DNA from: an uncultured bacterium
Lineage (GTDB): Bacteria > Planctomycetota > UBA1135 > GCA-002686595
Direction: 5' to 3'
DNA: 50,742 bases
NCBI GenBank assembly: GCA_938083085.1
Contig: CALLKX010000076.1
Span: forward strand, 1-50,742
A program made the position numbers and the translations under genes. Positions 1-9,545 of the stretch are shown piece by piece. Below the pieces are notes generated by a model that worked only from the letters and a program-made list of their open reading frames with translations, made no database searches and was not told where the DNA came from. Position 1 is the stretch's first letter, and each line of letters opens with the position of its first letter.

Positions 1-680
1 AGGCTCGCCGCGTGATGGTCGGCGTCCATCAGGGCCTGTCGGATGAGGGCGATGGCCCCCATCTCGGAGTTCGGATATGCGAGGCTCCCCTCGCTGCCCC
101 AGCTGGCCCGGCGGAACGCGAGCGTCTGGTAGGCGCCATCCACGATCACCTCCGGGGTCGCGGCGGCAACGTCTCCCTCGCCAGCGCCAAGGGCCACCAC
201 GGCGGAGGAGCCGCCGAGCACCCCGTCGGCCGGCGCGATGGCCGCTGCGGTGAAGCCAGCGCCACGCAGGGACTCGAGCTCCGAGTCCGAGAGGCGCTCG
301 CCGTCCAGCGCCGAGCGCTGGGGCACGACCTTTTCGGACTGCCAGTACCCGCCCAGCCCAGTGGCATCGGGGAGCGGCGCATCCACTCCGGCGTACATCT
401 CCACGAAGCCGGCGTGCACGGTCAGGCCCGAACAGTCCCAGACCCTCGCGCCGGCGGGTGCGTCGCCGCCCGCCTCGATCGAGACGATCACGCCATCGCG
501 CACGACGATGGTCGCGTCCTCCACCAGCGCGCCCGGCGAGGGGATCAGGCGCGCGTGGGTGAGCGCGTGCCAGCGGGGGTCGATCTTGCGGGGGCCCCGG
601 AGGGGCTCGTCCTGCGCGAAGAGCGGTGAGAACGCGGGCGTCGCGGCGATGAGGGCCGCGACGATGGAGAGTCGGATCAT
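1..680 (-). CDS. Secreted amidohydrolase-like protein, 3' part cut by window edge
   Basis: The reading frame opens at an ATG (680) and stays open to the window edge, giving 226 residues without a stop. A signal peptide is visible (MIRLSIVAALIAATPAFSPLFAQ), so the product is probably exported. The following segment has the amidohydrolase beginning: an ATIVVRDGVIVSIEAGGDAP strand pair, then WDCSGLTVHAGFVEMYAGVD. In active metal-dependent amidohydrolases the place after the PGF/AGF turn holds an HxH metal motif; here it reads EMYAGV, so this half may be non-catalytic, as in tandem amidohydrolase proteins of secreted type. The real family assignment would need the missing C-terminus. The upstream gap of 301 bases suggests it has its own promoter. 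Confidence 0.65.
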   Translation of the reverse strand, partial: MIRLSIVAALIAATPAFSPLFAQDEPLRGPRKIDPRWHALTHARLIPSPGALVEDATIVVRDGVIVSIEAGGDAPAGARVWDCSGLTVHAGFVEMYAGVDAPLPDATGLGGYWQSEKVVPQRSALDGERLSDSELESLRGAGFTAAAIAPADGVLGGSSAVVALGAGEGDVAAATPEVIVDGAYQTLAFRRASWGSEGSLAYPNSEMGAIALIRQALMDADHHAAS

Positions 681-981
681 GGGTTGCGCCTGGCAGGTAG
701 CTGCCTGCCCCGGGAACCGCCGGGGCGAGTTCCCGACTATAGCCCGCCCGTGCCGACCGACCTCCGCCGTCGGGAGACTCCCCTGAGGTGAGACACTTCC
801 TTGACGATTGCGAGTCACCGCCCGGCCCGGCGGGCGGCTGATCCAACCGCGGACTGTCTCAACACTGGTCGCGGCCGACCCACCTCGGGGGCGGCCCCAT
901 GCTGACGCGGGCGCGCGCGAGCCTCCCCGGGTGACGCAGGGGACCCGGGCGGCCCGGCCAGCGGCCCGGTCAGCGGCCCGG
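681..981. other. Intergenic gap between 982-3357 gene and amidohydrolase gene
   Basis: About 300 bases between two minus-strand genes. It holds a possible promoter (TATAGT on the minus strand at 736-741), two small hairpins close to the amidohydrolase start and, at the other end, a 12-base tandem repeat that runs across the stop codon of the upstream gene. I see no ORF or RNA gene in the middle. Confidence 0.5.
692..741 (-). promoter_or_regulatory. Possible promoter -10 and two leader hairpins before amidohydrolase gene
   Basis: On the minus strand TATAGT (736-741) matches five of six bases of a -10 box; no convincing -35 was found. Between it and the ATG at 680 lie two perfect short stems: CCCCGG/CCGGGG (708-713 with 720-725) and GGCAG/CTGCC (692-696 with 701-705). 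They would fall in the leader of the transcript. The role is unknown and in GC-rich DNA such stems can arise by chance. Confidence 0.3.
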
Positions 982-990
982 TCAGCGGCC
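949..990. repeat. 12-base tandem repeat spanning a stop codon
   Basis: Three copies of GCGGCCCGGTCA (first copy GGCCA-ended) at 949-960, 961-972 and 973-984, and a partial fourth copy. The TCA at 982-984 is the stop codon of the minus-strand gene 982-3357, so the gene ends inside the repeat and each downstream unit repeats the TGA. Compare the 11-base array around the stop at 42508-42510. Confidence 0.75.
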
Positions 991-3357
991 CTGCCGCTGC
1001 CGACCGCGTCGCTGCCGACCGCGACGATCCCGGTTGCGCGCGGCGGGCGTGTCGGGCGGCGTCTCGAAGGCGGGCGGCGCCAGGAGCTCCGTGGGGAGGC
1101 CCTCCCGCGCCTCGGCGAGGCGCGCGGCGTCCTCGTCCATGCCTGCCCAGGCCAGCCGGGCCGAGACAAAGTTCGAGATGGTCACGGCCGAGGCGTTCAT
1201 CCCATCGAGGGCGTTCGCCGCCCGGGGCCAGCGCTGGAATGAAGCGAGCAGGAGGTCCGTCGCCTCGGTCAGCTTGTTCTGCTCGAGCTTCACCGCGGCC
1301 TGACCGGCCAGGGACATGGCGCAGTAGTGGGCGGCGGTGGACTCCACGCTGGGGTCGCGCTTGATGGCCTCACCGAAGTGAGCGATGGCCTGGTCATAAG
1401 ACGCGAGCGCCGCCTCGTTCTGTGATCGGCGGCGACGGAATTCGCCGGCCACCATGCCTGCATAGCCCGCGTACCAGGCCAGCGACGCGCTGGCGCCGGG
1501 GCGCCCACTCATGGCCGCGTAGGTCGCCTCCATGCCCTTGACGCCGCTCTTCATGAGCAGGCGGTCCCGGAGGCGCGCGTGGAGATCCCAGCTCCCCTCA
1601 TGGGCGGTGACCCCGCGCGTGAGCACCTCGAAGGCTCGGCCGCGCGCGCCCATGCGGACGAGGAAGTCGTGGTGCTTGGCCACCTGCTGCTCCGTGCCAA
1701 GGGGGTGCTGCGCCAGGAGGTCGAAGGCCGCGTTGATCTCGCTCATCCACTCCTTCGGCCAAGCCTCGTCCGCGCGCGCGGCGGCGAAGATCTGAGCCAT
1801 GCGAAGGTCGGCGGCGAGGGACAGCGTCCCCATCCCGATCCAACCGGCGGCCGTATCGCTACCGGCGGCGTCGGGAGAGCTGAGCATGGCCTCGAGAGCC
1901 CTGAGGATCGCCGGGGTGCTCTGCTCGACGTCCCCGAGCTGGTTTGCCGCGAGCCCCGTCACGGCGTCCACGCGCCAGCTCATGATGCCCAGCTCCCGCG
2001 CGGCTGCAGCCGCCTCAAGCGCGTCCTCGCAGCGCATCCGCTGGAGGCGCTGGCTCGCGCCCCTGCCGGCCGCCACCCCGACGCCGGAACCGGGGTCCAC
2101 GGCGAGCCGGAGGGTTGCCTCGGCGCGCTCGAGCTCGGCGAGCCCGCGCTCCTCGGGGGTCGCGACGGCCCGGGCCGCGGCGCGCTCCATGCGCGTCTCG
2201 AGTTCGTAGCGCTCCACGGCCACGTCATCCCGTCGCCGGGTAGCCAGGGAGCGCGCGAGGGCCTGGAACTCCTCGCCCCCCGCGGACTCATCGAGGCCGC
2301 GCAGGGTCACGCTGAGGGACCGCGCCCGTGGGAACTGCTCGCCCATCGCCTCCAGGGCACCGATGAGCATCTGGCGCTCGGCGTCCGGCATCGGCACCGC
2401 GAGGGCCTCCGCGATCAGGTCGATGGCAGCCTCGGAGCGCTGCTCGGCCAGGACGCCGCGCGCGCGAGAGGCCACCTCGACGTCGAGGCCGAAGAGCGCG
2501 AGGCGCAGCACCTCGAGGGGAGCGCCTAGCCCAAGCTGCGACGTGAGGTCGAGGACCTTCAGGCGCTCCTGCCGCTTGGCCTGGCGGAAGCGCTGCTCCA
2601 CCAGCATGCGGTCGCGCACCGAGCGGCTCGCGAGAAGCTGCTCCTCGGACTTGTCGTTGTTCGGCGGGAGCGAGGTGTCTTCACGGTCCTCGATGCCCTC
2701 ACGCCAGGACTCGATCACCGAGGTCACGTCGAGGGCGTAGAACACGTCGTAGTACTCCGAACCGTCGAGCTCGACGCCGATATGGCGAGGCGCCACGCGT
2801 GTCTCGTCCAAGTAGCGGTCGTAGACGATCGGCTCCATGGCGATGTGCTCCCCGCACGTCACGCATCCAAAGCGCGGGCACGGGATGCGGTTGCCGTTCT
2901 CGTCGTAGTCCCGCGGGTTATGGCGGTAGACCGAGGCGATGACGTTCACGTAGGGCTCGAAGAGCTTGCCCACCTCCGGGTCGCGGTAGCGGATGCCCGC
3001 GTAGTGCTCGCTCGCGATCTCGCCGTCCATGTTGACCGCCACCATGATCGGCTTGCCGGTCTCCTCAGAGGTGGCCATGGCGTCCTCCCAGGTGCGCTGC
3101 CAGGTGATCTGCACCGGCTTCGCCCAGTCCACGGCCGTCGGCGCAGGCCACATGGCCTCCCGGCTGCCAGCGGCGGGCCCGCCGCGCTGAAGGGGCGACG
3201 GACCGGGGATCGCGCCGCCCGGCGACGGGGTGGGTTCCTGCCGCGCGGCAGGTTGACCCGCCTCCGCGGGGTCAGCCTCCTGGGTGGTGACCGAGGAGAG
3301 AACGAGCGGAGCGGCGGAGGCAGCCAGGGCGAGGATGAAGATCATGGTCTTGGACAC
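982..3357 (-). CDS. Secreted protein with thioredoxin-like domain and helical repeats
   Basis: A 791-residue product of unknown function. Residues 1-22 look like a signal peptide (MSKTMIFILALAASAAPLVL); I kept the GTG at 3357 because it supplies the Lys of the n-region, with ATG 3345 as alternative. A low-complexity linker (25-70) leads to a thioredoxin-like segment at about 84-190 (W-x3-W-x-DAMATSEETGKPIMVAVNMD), which lacks the usual CxxC but has a C-x4-C-x2-C-x2-H cluster (C160, C165, C168, H171) that may bind metal. The rest is mostly alpha-helical with Ala/Leu/Glu-rich repeats resembling HEAT or TPR units, ending in a very basic tail. Monocistronic by its surroundings; divergent from the 3438 gene across 80 bases. 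Confidence 0.6.
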   Translation of the reverse strand: MSKTMIFILALAASAAPLVLSSVTTQEADPAEAGQPAARQEPTPSPGGAIPGPSPLQRGGPAAGSREAMWPAPTAVDWAKPVQITWQRTWEDAMATSEETGKPIMVAVNMDGEIASEHYAGIRYRDPEVGKLFEPYVNVIASVYRHNPRDYDENGNRIPCPRFGCVTCGEHIAMEPIVYDRYLDETRVAPRHIGVELDGSEYYDVFYALDVTSVIESWREGIEDREDTSLPPNNDKSEEQLLASRSVRDRMLVEQRFRQAKRQERLKVLDLTSQLGLGAPLEVLRLALFGLDVEVASRARGVLAEQRSEAAIDLIAEALAVPMPDAERQMLIGALEAMGEQFPRARSLSVTLRGLDESAGGEEFQALARSLATRRRDDVAVERYELETRMERAAARAVATPEERGLAELERAEATLRLAVDPGSGVGVAAGRGASQRLQRMRCEDALEAAAAARELGIMSWRVDAVTGLAANQLGDVEQSTPAILRALEAMLSSPDAAGSDTAAGWIGMGTLSLAADLRMAQIFAAARADEAWPKEWMSEINAAFDLLAQHPLGTEQQVAKHHDFLVRMGARGRAFEVLTRGVTAHEGSWDLHARLRDRLLMKSGVKGMEATYAAMSGRPGASASLAWYAGYAGMVAGEFRRRRSQNEAALASYDQAIAHFGEAIKRDPSVESTAAHYCAMSLAGQAAVKLEQNKLTEATDLLLASFQRWPRAANALDGMNASAVTISNFVSARLAWAGMDEDAARLAEAREGLPTELLAPPAFETPPDTPAARNRDRRGRQRRGRQRQGR

Positions 3358-3437
3358 CGGAGATCCGATGTGAGGGCTCCAATCCTAGACGCACGATGGG
3401 CTAGGGTCTCATCGCACCTTCAGGCAAGACCGCCCCG

Positions 3438-4586
3438 ATGTCCCAACCCCTCCATCCTCACCCCACAGCGACGCGCCGCCTGCACCGGCGCCTGCACCGC
3501 ACCCTGGGCCTCGCCACGGCCCTGGCAGTCGCGGTCGCTGCGCCTGTCCAGGCCCAGGAAGTCGAGCTGCGCTGGCTGCCCCCCGACGGGGACATTTACC
3601 AGGGGCAGACATTTGAGCTGACCCTCGAGGTGATGGCCACGACGCCTGAGGCGGGCGGCTTCGTCCAGCTCTTCCCTCAGCCCCTGGGGTTGCCCCTCCA
3701 GCTGGAAGGCCTCACCTCCCTGGAACAGCTCGAGCTCATGCCATGGGCGGACCGAGGGGAGTGCTCGCTGGTCCTCGACGGAGAGATCGTGCGGGCCACC
3801 GACGTGGACCCTGACCCGGCGGTGACGCAGCTCCGCTTGACCCGCCTGGCCCGCGCCCGCCGCTCGGGCGAGATCGCGCTCCCCGAGACGGCCGGACGGT
3901 ACGCCGTCAGCAGCGCGTTTCGAGAGGACCTCGTGCGCGGCTCGGTGCCCGTCGACCGGGTAGAGCGAGCGGCCCTCGGGGCCCTGCTCGTGCTAGATAT
4001 CCTCCCGCTCCCCGAGGCCGGTCAACCCGTCGACTTCGAGGGCGCCGTGGGGCCCATGACCGTCAAGGTGAGCGTCGAGCCCAACCGTGTGCGGGTGGGT
4101 GAGACCCTGCAGCTCGAGGTGACGCTCCTGGGCGGCAGCCTGAACGAGGGTCGGGCTGAACCACGCCTGACCGCAGTGGACGGCCTGCGCCTCATTGGAA
4201 CCCTCAGCGAAGGCCTCAGGGCCGAGGGGCGGTTCGGGCGCACCTTCCGCTATGACCTCGAGGCGACCTCCACGGCACCCACCCTGACGCCCACCGTCTC
4301 CCTGGTGGCCTTCGATCCAGAGGCGGCTCCCCCGGGCTACCGGACCCTCACCGCCGGGCCCCTCCCCATCGCGATTCGCCCCGGCCCCCGAAGCGGGACG
4401 TCCGCCGGGACGGCACCCGAGGCCATCGCCGGCCAAGAGCCGCCCCCGGCGCCTCTCGAGGACGCCGATGAACCGCCGAAGAAGGGGCGGCTGATCTGGA
4501 CCCCCGCGGTGCTGTTGTTCATCGTTGTGCTCGCGGCGCTCTCGGCGCGCCGAAGACGCCGCAGCGGCGGCAGAGGCCCCCAATGA
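3438..4586 (+). CDS. BatD-like membrane-anchored protein
   Basis: A 382-residue protein with an Arg/His-rich N-terminus followed by a signal peptide (cleavage near APVQAQ, residue 40), an extracytoplasmic beta-rich region, and a single C-terminal membrane helix (about 353-372) followed by a run of Arg. This layout, and segments such as VSVEPNRVRVGETLQLEVTL, match the BatD (oxygen tolerance) family, whose proteins carry immunoglobulin-like domains facing the periplasm and usually work next to BatA/BatB von Willebrand proteins and a MoxR ATPase. None of those partners is in this window. Its stop overlaps the start of the rhomboid gene by four bases (ATGA), so the two are probably cotranslated. 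Confidence 0.6.
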   Translation: MSQPLHPHPTATRRLHRRLHRTLGLATALAVAVAAPVQAQEVELRWLPPDGDIYQGQTFELTLEVMATTPEAGGFVQLFPQPLGLPLQLEGLTSLEQLELMPWADRGECSLVLDGEIVRATDVDPDPAVTQLRLTRLARARRSGEIALPETAGRYAVSSAFREDLVRGSVPVDRVERAALGALLVLDILPLPEAGQPVDFEGAVGPMTVKVSVEPNRVRVGETLQLEVTLLGGSLNEGRAEPRLTAVDGLRLIGTLSEGLRAEGRFGRTFRYDLEATSTAPTLTPTVSLVAFDPEAAPPGYRTLTAGPLPIAIRPGPRSGTSAGTAPEAIAGQEPPPAPLEDADEPPKKGRLIWTPAVLLFIVVLAALSARRRRRSGGRGPQ

Positions 4587-5572
4587 GCTTGATCCAGGAC
4601 GCCCAACGCTTCCCCGTCACGGCCGTGATGATCGTCGGCGCCGTCGCCGCCGTGCTGGCTGACGCCAGCGGCCGCAGCATCGAACACTTGATGCTCGTGC
4701 CCGGCCTCGCCCTCAGCGAACCCTGGCGGCTTGTGACCTGCATCCTCCCCCACGGCGGCGCCTTCCACCTCCTATTCAACGTCTACTGGATCTGGATGCT
4801 CGGGCGGGTGATCGAGTCCCGCATGGGATCCCCCGTCACCGCGGTGCTCACGGTCCTCTGTGCCATCGCGGCCAGCGGCCTCGAGGCCGCCATGATGCAC
4901 AGCGCCGTGGGCCTCTCCGGCATCGTGTACGGATTCGCCTTCTACGCCTACGCCCGGGGCAAGACCGACCCGCGCTTCTACGGGGTCATCGACGCCCGCC
5001 TCATCCGCTTCTTCCTCGGCTGGTTCTTCCTCTGCATCGCGCTCACGGAGCTCGGCGTCCTAAGCGTGGCCAACGCGGCCCACTTCGGTGGCGGGCTGAT
5101 GGGCTTCGCCTGCGGGATGCGGCGTCGCTGGGTGGCCCCGGTGGTCCTTGGCGCCGTCGTGGCCGCGATGGCATTCTCGTCGACCCAGCCCGTCCCGACT
5201 CACATGCTGCGGCGCGGCGCTGACCAAGACCTGCAAGACGGCAAGCTGGGCCCGGCGATCGAGGCCTACGAACGCCTGATCGAGGGAGGTGACATGCGCG
5301 CGAGCACCTGGAACAACTACGGCATCGCCCTCCAGGATTCGGACCGACTCGAGGAGGCCCTGGAGGCCTGGGGGCTGGCCATCGAGTTGGACCCACAGCG
5401 CTTCACGCCCGAGTTCCGCAAGAGGATCCAGCTCGAACTGCAGGGGCGCCCCCGCCGGTCGGAGACGCCGGGCGCTGGCGCTCCGGGACCACGAACACGG
5501 GGCGCCGACGTTCCAGACCACGGAACACGCGGCGACGGCTCCTCCGAGAGCAGCCCCCGCGGCGACCGCTGA
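4583..5572 (+). CDS. Rhomboid-family intramembrane serine protease with TPR tail
   Basis: A 329-residue protein. The rhomboid signature is complete: HLLFN (H62, N66) in the second membrane segment, GLSG with the nucleophile Ser112, and the general base His167 in NAAHFGGGLMGF. About six membrane helices span residues 13-200. A soluble C-terminal part (213-275) forms roughly one and a half TPR units (GKLGPAIEAYERLI, NNYGIALQDSDRLEEALEAW), then a disordered Arg/Gly/Ser tail. Known rhomboids cleave membrane proteins within or near the bilayer; the substrate here is unknown. TPR or other protein-binding extensions are seen in some bacterial rhomboids. It follows the BatD-like gene with a four-base overlap and precedes the DUF454 gene by 18 bases. 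Confidence 0.85.
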   Translation: MSLIQDAQRFPVTAVMIVGAVAAVLADASGRSIEHLMLVPGLALSEPWRLVTCILPHGGAFHLLFNVYWIWMLGRVIESRMGSPVTAVLTVLCAIAASGLEAAMMHSAVGLSGIVYGFAFYAYARGKTDPRFYGVIDARLIRFFLGWFFLCIALTELGVLSVANAAHFGGGLMGFACGMRRRWVAPVVLGAVVAAMAFSSTQPVPTHMLRRGADQDLQDGKLGPAIEAYERLIEGGDMRASTWNNYGIALQDSDRLEEALEAWGLAIELDPQRFTPEFRKRIQLELQGRPRRSETPGAGAPGPRTRGADVPDHGTRGDGSSESSPRGDR

Positions 5573-5590
5573 GGGCGCCTGGCCACCGAG

Positions 5591-6058
5591 ATGAGCCACT
5601 CTGAGCCCAACTCCATCCCCGCGACCACGGCCCCGACCGAGGCAGAGCGGCTGGCGGCCGCGGAGCGCCTCGCGGGGTCACGTTCACGCCTCTCCCGAGG
5701 CCTTTGGGCTCTACTGGGCCTCGCGTTTGTGGCCATCGGCGCCGTGGGAGTCGTGGTCCCCGGCCTGCCCACGACGCCCCTGCTGCTACTGGCCGCCGCG
5801 TGCTTCGCGCGGAGCTCACCCAGGCTCTACGCCTGGCTCCTGCGCAACCCCACCTTCGGGCCCTTGATCGAGGACTTCCGCGCGGGGCGCGGGGTCAGCC
5901 TGCGGGTGAAGACCACCGCCCTCACCATGATGGCGGGCTTCGTGGCCTTCGCCCTGCTCGTTCCGCTCCGTGACCGCCAGGTCCCGTCCGCGCTCGTCGC
6001 CGTCACGGCGCTCGTCGGCGCCGTCTACATCCTCCGCTTGCCCACGCGGCGCCCCTAG
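5591..6058 (+). CDS. DUF454 (YbaN-like) inner membrane protein
   Basis: 155 residues. The segment from 38 on contains the family's hallmark GAVGVVVPGLPTTPLLLLAA followed by CFARSSPRLYAWLLRNPTFGPLI and two further hydrophobic stretches, i.e. three to four membrane helices in all. This is the arrangement of DUF454/YbaN proteins, whose function is not established. The N-terminal 35 residues are polar and variable. Last gene of the 3438-6058 run; it converges on mog with only 22 bases between the stops. Confidence 0.8.
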   Translation: MSHSEPNSIPATTAPTEAERLAAAERLAGSRSRLSRGLWALLGLAFVAIGAVGVVVPGLPTTPLLLLAAACFARSSPRLYAWLLRNPTFGPLIEDFRAGRGVSLRVKTTALTMMAGFVAFALLVPLRDRQVPSALVAVTALVGAVYILRLPTRRP

Positions 6059-6080
6059 CCGCGCGGAGATCCCTCGGCCG

Positions 6081-6617
6081 TCACTTCTTCTTCGGCCGGA
6101 AGACCTTGATCACCGCCTCGTCCGCCTCGAGGCGCGCGGCGCCCGTGAGGTCGAGGCAATAAGGGATCGCCGGGAAGACCGCGTCGAGGCACTGGCGGAT
6201 GGCGCTGGGCTTGCCCGGCAGGTTCACGATCAGGGCCTTGCCGCGGATTCCGGCTGTCTGACGCGAGAGGATGGCCGTCGGCACGTACTGCAGGCTGACC
6301 TGGCGCATCAGCTCGCCGAACCCCGGCATGGGCTTCTGCACCACCGCCTCGGTGGCCTCGGGCGTCACGTCCCGGGGCGCAGGACCGGTGCCGCCCGTGG
6401 TCACCACGAGGTCGCAGCCCTCCTCGTCGATGAGCTCCACCAGAGTGCGCTCGATCAGCGCCTGGTCATCGGAGATCACGCGCGGTACCGCCTCCCACTC
6501 GGACGTCAGGTAGTCCTCGAAGGTGGCGTGAATCGCCGGCCCCCCGAGGTCCTCGTACTCCCCTCTGCTCGCGCGGTCCGACACGGTCACAACGCCGATC
6601 TTCGCCTTGTTGCTCAT
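6081..6617 (-). CDS. mog: Molybdopterin adenylyltransferase Mog
   Basis: 178 residues from ATG 6617 (a GTG two codons upstream at 6623 is also possible). The MoCF-biosynthesis fold is clear: KIGVVTVSDRASRGEYEDLGGP at the start, the nucleotide-binding TTGGTGPAPRDVTPEAT and the late IVNLPGKPSAIRQCLDA. Mog-type enzymes adenylylate molybdopterin with ATP so that MoeA can exchange AMP for molybdate. The gene follows moeA by 62 bases in the same orientation, which supports the pathway assignment. Mog rather than MoaB is favoured by the E. coli Mog-like EYEDLGGPA and PMPGFGELMRQ segments. Confidence 0.9.
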   Translation of the reverse strand: MSNKAKIGVVTVSDRASRGEYEDLGGPAIHATFEDYLTSEWEAVPRVISDDQALIERTLVELIDEEGCDLVVTTGGTGPAPRDVTPEATEAVVQKPMPGFGELMRQVSLQYVPTAILSRQTAGIRGKALIVNLPGKPSAIRQCLDAVFPAIPYCLDLTGAARLEADEAVIKVFRPKKK

Positions 6618-6679
6618 GGTCACTGCCCGGGTGCTGCCGGGCGCAGTTGGTGTGGTGGTGAAATCGAGGCCGGGCCCGC

Positions 6680-7877
6680 TCAGCGCCCGCCGCGCGCGGG
6701 CATGGCGCCGCGCTCGGCGAGGGCGTGACCGACGTACGGAGTGAAGCGCGCGGGATCACCAGCCGCGAAGGTGGCCCCCACGGGCAGCTCCACCAGCCCG
6801 TCGGCGGCGGCCGCCGCGATCAGGTCGCCGCTCCCGTTCCAGCGCGCGGGGACGATCCCGCCGCCCTCGAACGACGCGGGTAGGAAGAGGTGACGACGCC
6901 CCTTGTGCTCGTAGGCGTCGGCCATGGGCACCTCGAAGGAGGCTGGGCGCCATCCGCCGAGGTACAGGCCGAGCGCCGGCATGAGGAACAGATGCGCGGT
7001 GGCGAGCACGCTGACCGGGTTCCCCGGCAGCCCGATGAAGAGCGCGCCGTCCGGTCGGCGCGCGACCAGCACGGGCTTGCCCGGCTGGACCTGCACCTTG
7101 TGAAAGACCGTCTCGTAGCCGAGGTCGGCGAGCGTCGCTGGCACCAGGTCGCGATCCCCCATGCTCACGCCGCCCGTGGTGACCACCACGTCCGCGTCCG
7201 CCGCCGCGGCCTCGAGGGCCGCACGCAGCTCCCCCTCCTGGTCCCGCGCGTGGCGCCGGGAGACCTCCACGCCCAGGGCCACCATGAGCGCGTCGAGCAG
7301 GGGTCCGTTGCTGTCCCGGATCCCCGCCTTCCCGGCGGCCCCGACCTCGTCGCCGGTGGTGACCACCGAGACCCTGGGGCGCTGGAAGACCTCTACCTCC
7401 ACAGCGCCCGCCATGGCCGCCACCGAGAGGTGCGCGGGAGCGAGGCGAGTGCCGCGCGCCACGAGGACATCTCCCTCGCGCGCGTCCTCGCCGCGCCAGG
7501 CGATGTTCTTGCCGGAGACGGGCGGCGCGTCGAGCTGCACGCGCGCTCCGTCCTCCAGCGCGGAGGTGCGTTCGACGGGCACGACAGTGGTGCCCTCCGG
7601 TGCGGGGGCACCGGTCATGATCCGGACCGCCTGCCCGGGGGCGAGCGGGTCCCCGTGGGAGGTCCCCGCGATGACCGTCCCCACGACCTCGAAGTCGGAC
7701 CGGTCGCCATCCGGCACCACCGCGTAGCCGTCCATGGTCGCCCGATCGAAGCCGGGTTGGTCGCGGTCGATCCTGACGTCGACAGCGAGCACACGGCCCT
7801 GGGCGGAGCGCAGGTCGCAGCGCTCGGTCCGCGCGGCGCGGCCGGCCACATCCAGGTCAGCGAGGAGGGCCTGGGAC

Positions 7878-7894
<17 letters not shown>
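6680..7894 (-). CDS. moeA: Molybdopterin molybdenumtransferase MoeA
   Basis: 404 residues, the usual length of MoeA. The motifs appear in order: FDRATMDGYAV, RIMTGAPAPEGTTVVPVE, a long beta-rich domain II, VVTTGDEV, DSNGPLL, VVVTTGGVSMGDRDLVPATL, VQVQPGKPVLVA and IGLPGNPVSVLATAHLF. MoeA inserts molybdate into adenylylated molybdopterin made by Mog. The start overlaps the end of the Nudix gene by 17 bases and mog follows downstream, so the four genes 9454 to 6081 look like one transcription unit. No molybdoenzyme gene is seen in the window, so the cofactor user lies elsewhere. Confidence 0.95.
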
Positions 7895-8320
<426 letters not shown>

Positions 8321-8324
<4 letters not shown>

Positions 8325-9454
8325 CCGTCCGCAGCGCCCGGCGCGCCACTGGAGGCCTGCGAAGGGGGGGCGACCTGCGCGCTGGCCTGCCCCATGAGAG
8401 TCGCCACCGGCCGGGTGAGCTCCGAGCCGCGCAGCAGCGTCTTGAGGACCGCCGTGATCGGGGTCGCGAGGATCATGCCGACGATGCCCCAGATGTGGCC
8501 CCAGAACACCAGGCCGAGCAGCACCACAGAGGCCCGCAGGTCGAACCGATCCCCGAGCAGCTTGTTCTCCCAGATCTGGCCCACCGCGAACTGCACCGCG
8601 CCGGGGAGCGCGACGGCGAGGCCCAGGCTGACCAGGCTCGCGTCACCCGCAAGCAGGACCGGGACAGGCAGCGCCACCGCCACCACCGAACCGATCGTCG
8701 GGATGAAGTTGAGCATGAACGTCAGCACGCCGAAGAGCACCGCCGCCGGCACCTCGAGCGCCATCAGGATCGAGCCCACTGCGATCCCCGTGACGGCGGA
8801 GGTGACCATCTTGACGGAGATGTACTGCTGCACACCGTCGCGCACTGTGCTCTGCATGGTCGGCGCAGCGGAAGGCGCGCCGCTGGAGCCGCCCCTGGAT
8901 TGGCCGCTGCCCTGGCTGTCCGCTCGCGCGGGCCGGCCCTGCTCCAGAAGGAGGAACATGAGGAAGATCAGGACCGTCACGCCCTGGGAGAGCAGGGTCC
9001 CGAGGACGCTCGCGAGCTGCGGCAGCAGACCCTTGAGGGTCTCCTCGATCTTGTCCGCGTAGTCCGCGAGTCCGAGGGTCTCGATCAGCGCGCCGAGGCC
9101 CCCCTCGGTCGGCTCCGTGGAGCTGAGCTTGCCGATGGCCTCGAACTCCTTGAGCGATGACGCCACCACGCCCCCAACGATGACGAGCAGCAGCGCCCCG
9201 AGGAGCATGGTCAAACCCACGGACACCGCCCGAGAGAGGCGGGTGCGAGCGGCCAGCTGGTCCACCACGGGGGAAAGCGCGAGGGCCAAGAAGAGCGCCA
9301 GCGCGAAGGGGATCATCACGTCCCTCAGCGCCTGTAGCGTGGCGCCGACGGCGATGGAGGCCAGCACGAGCAGGCAGACGGTCTGGATCCGGCGCTCCGT
9401 GGAGGGACTCTCCGGCGGGGCAGCAGCGGGACCGGGGGTGGCGGAGACAGTCAT
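8321..9454 (-). CDS. AI-2E family (PerM-like) membrane protein
   Basis: 377 residues with about seven to eight membrane helices. It has the family layout: two N-terminal helices around DVMIPFALALFLALALSPVV, an amphipathic extramembrane region, a conserved core with FGVLTFMLNFIPTIGSVVAV and the late LGLVFWGHIWGIVGMILATPI. Members have been linked to export of autoinducer-2, sodium/proton exchange and other substrates, so the cargo is open. A hydrophilic Ser/Gly-rich insertion of about 25 residues after LLLEQGRPAR is unusual. First gene of the run into Nudix, moeA and mog. Confidence 0.85.
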
Positions 9455-9545
9455 GGCCCCTAGTTTTACGGACCGGAGCCCGCAGGATCGATGATCCCAC
9501 GGGCTCCGGTGCGCAGGAACCTCCGAAGAGGCCCTGGGGGCAGCT

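Noticed and set aside
6075..6098. CGGCCG inverted repeat at the mog stop as a terminator
   Set aside because: Only six bases per arm, a twelve-base loop and no T-run; expected by chance in this base composition.
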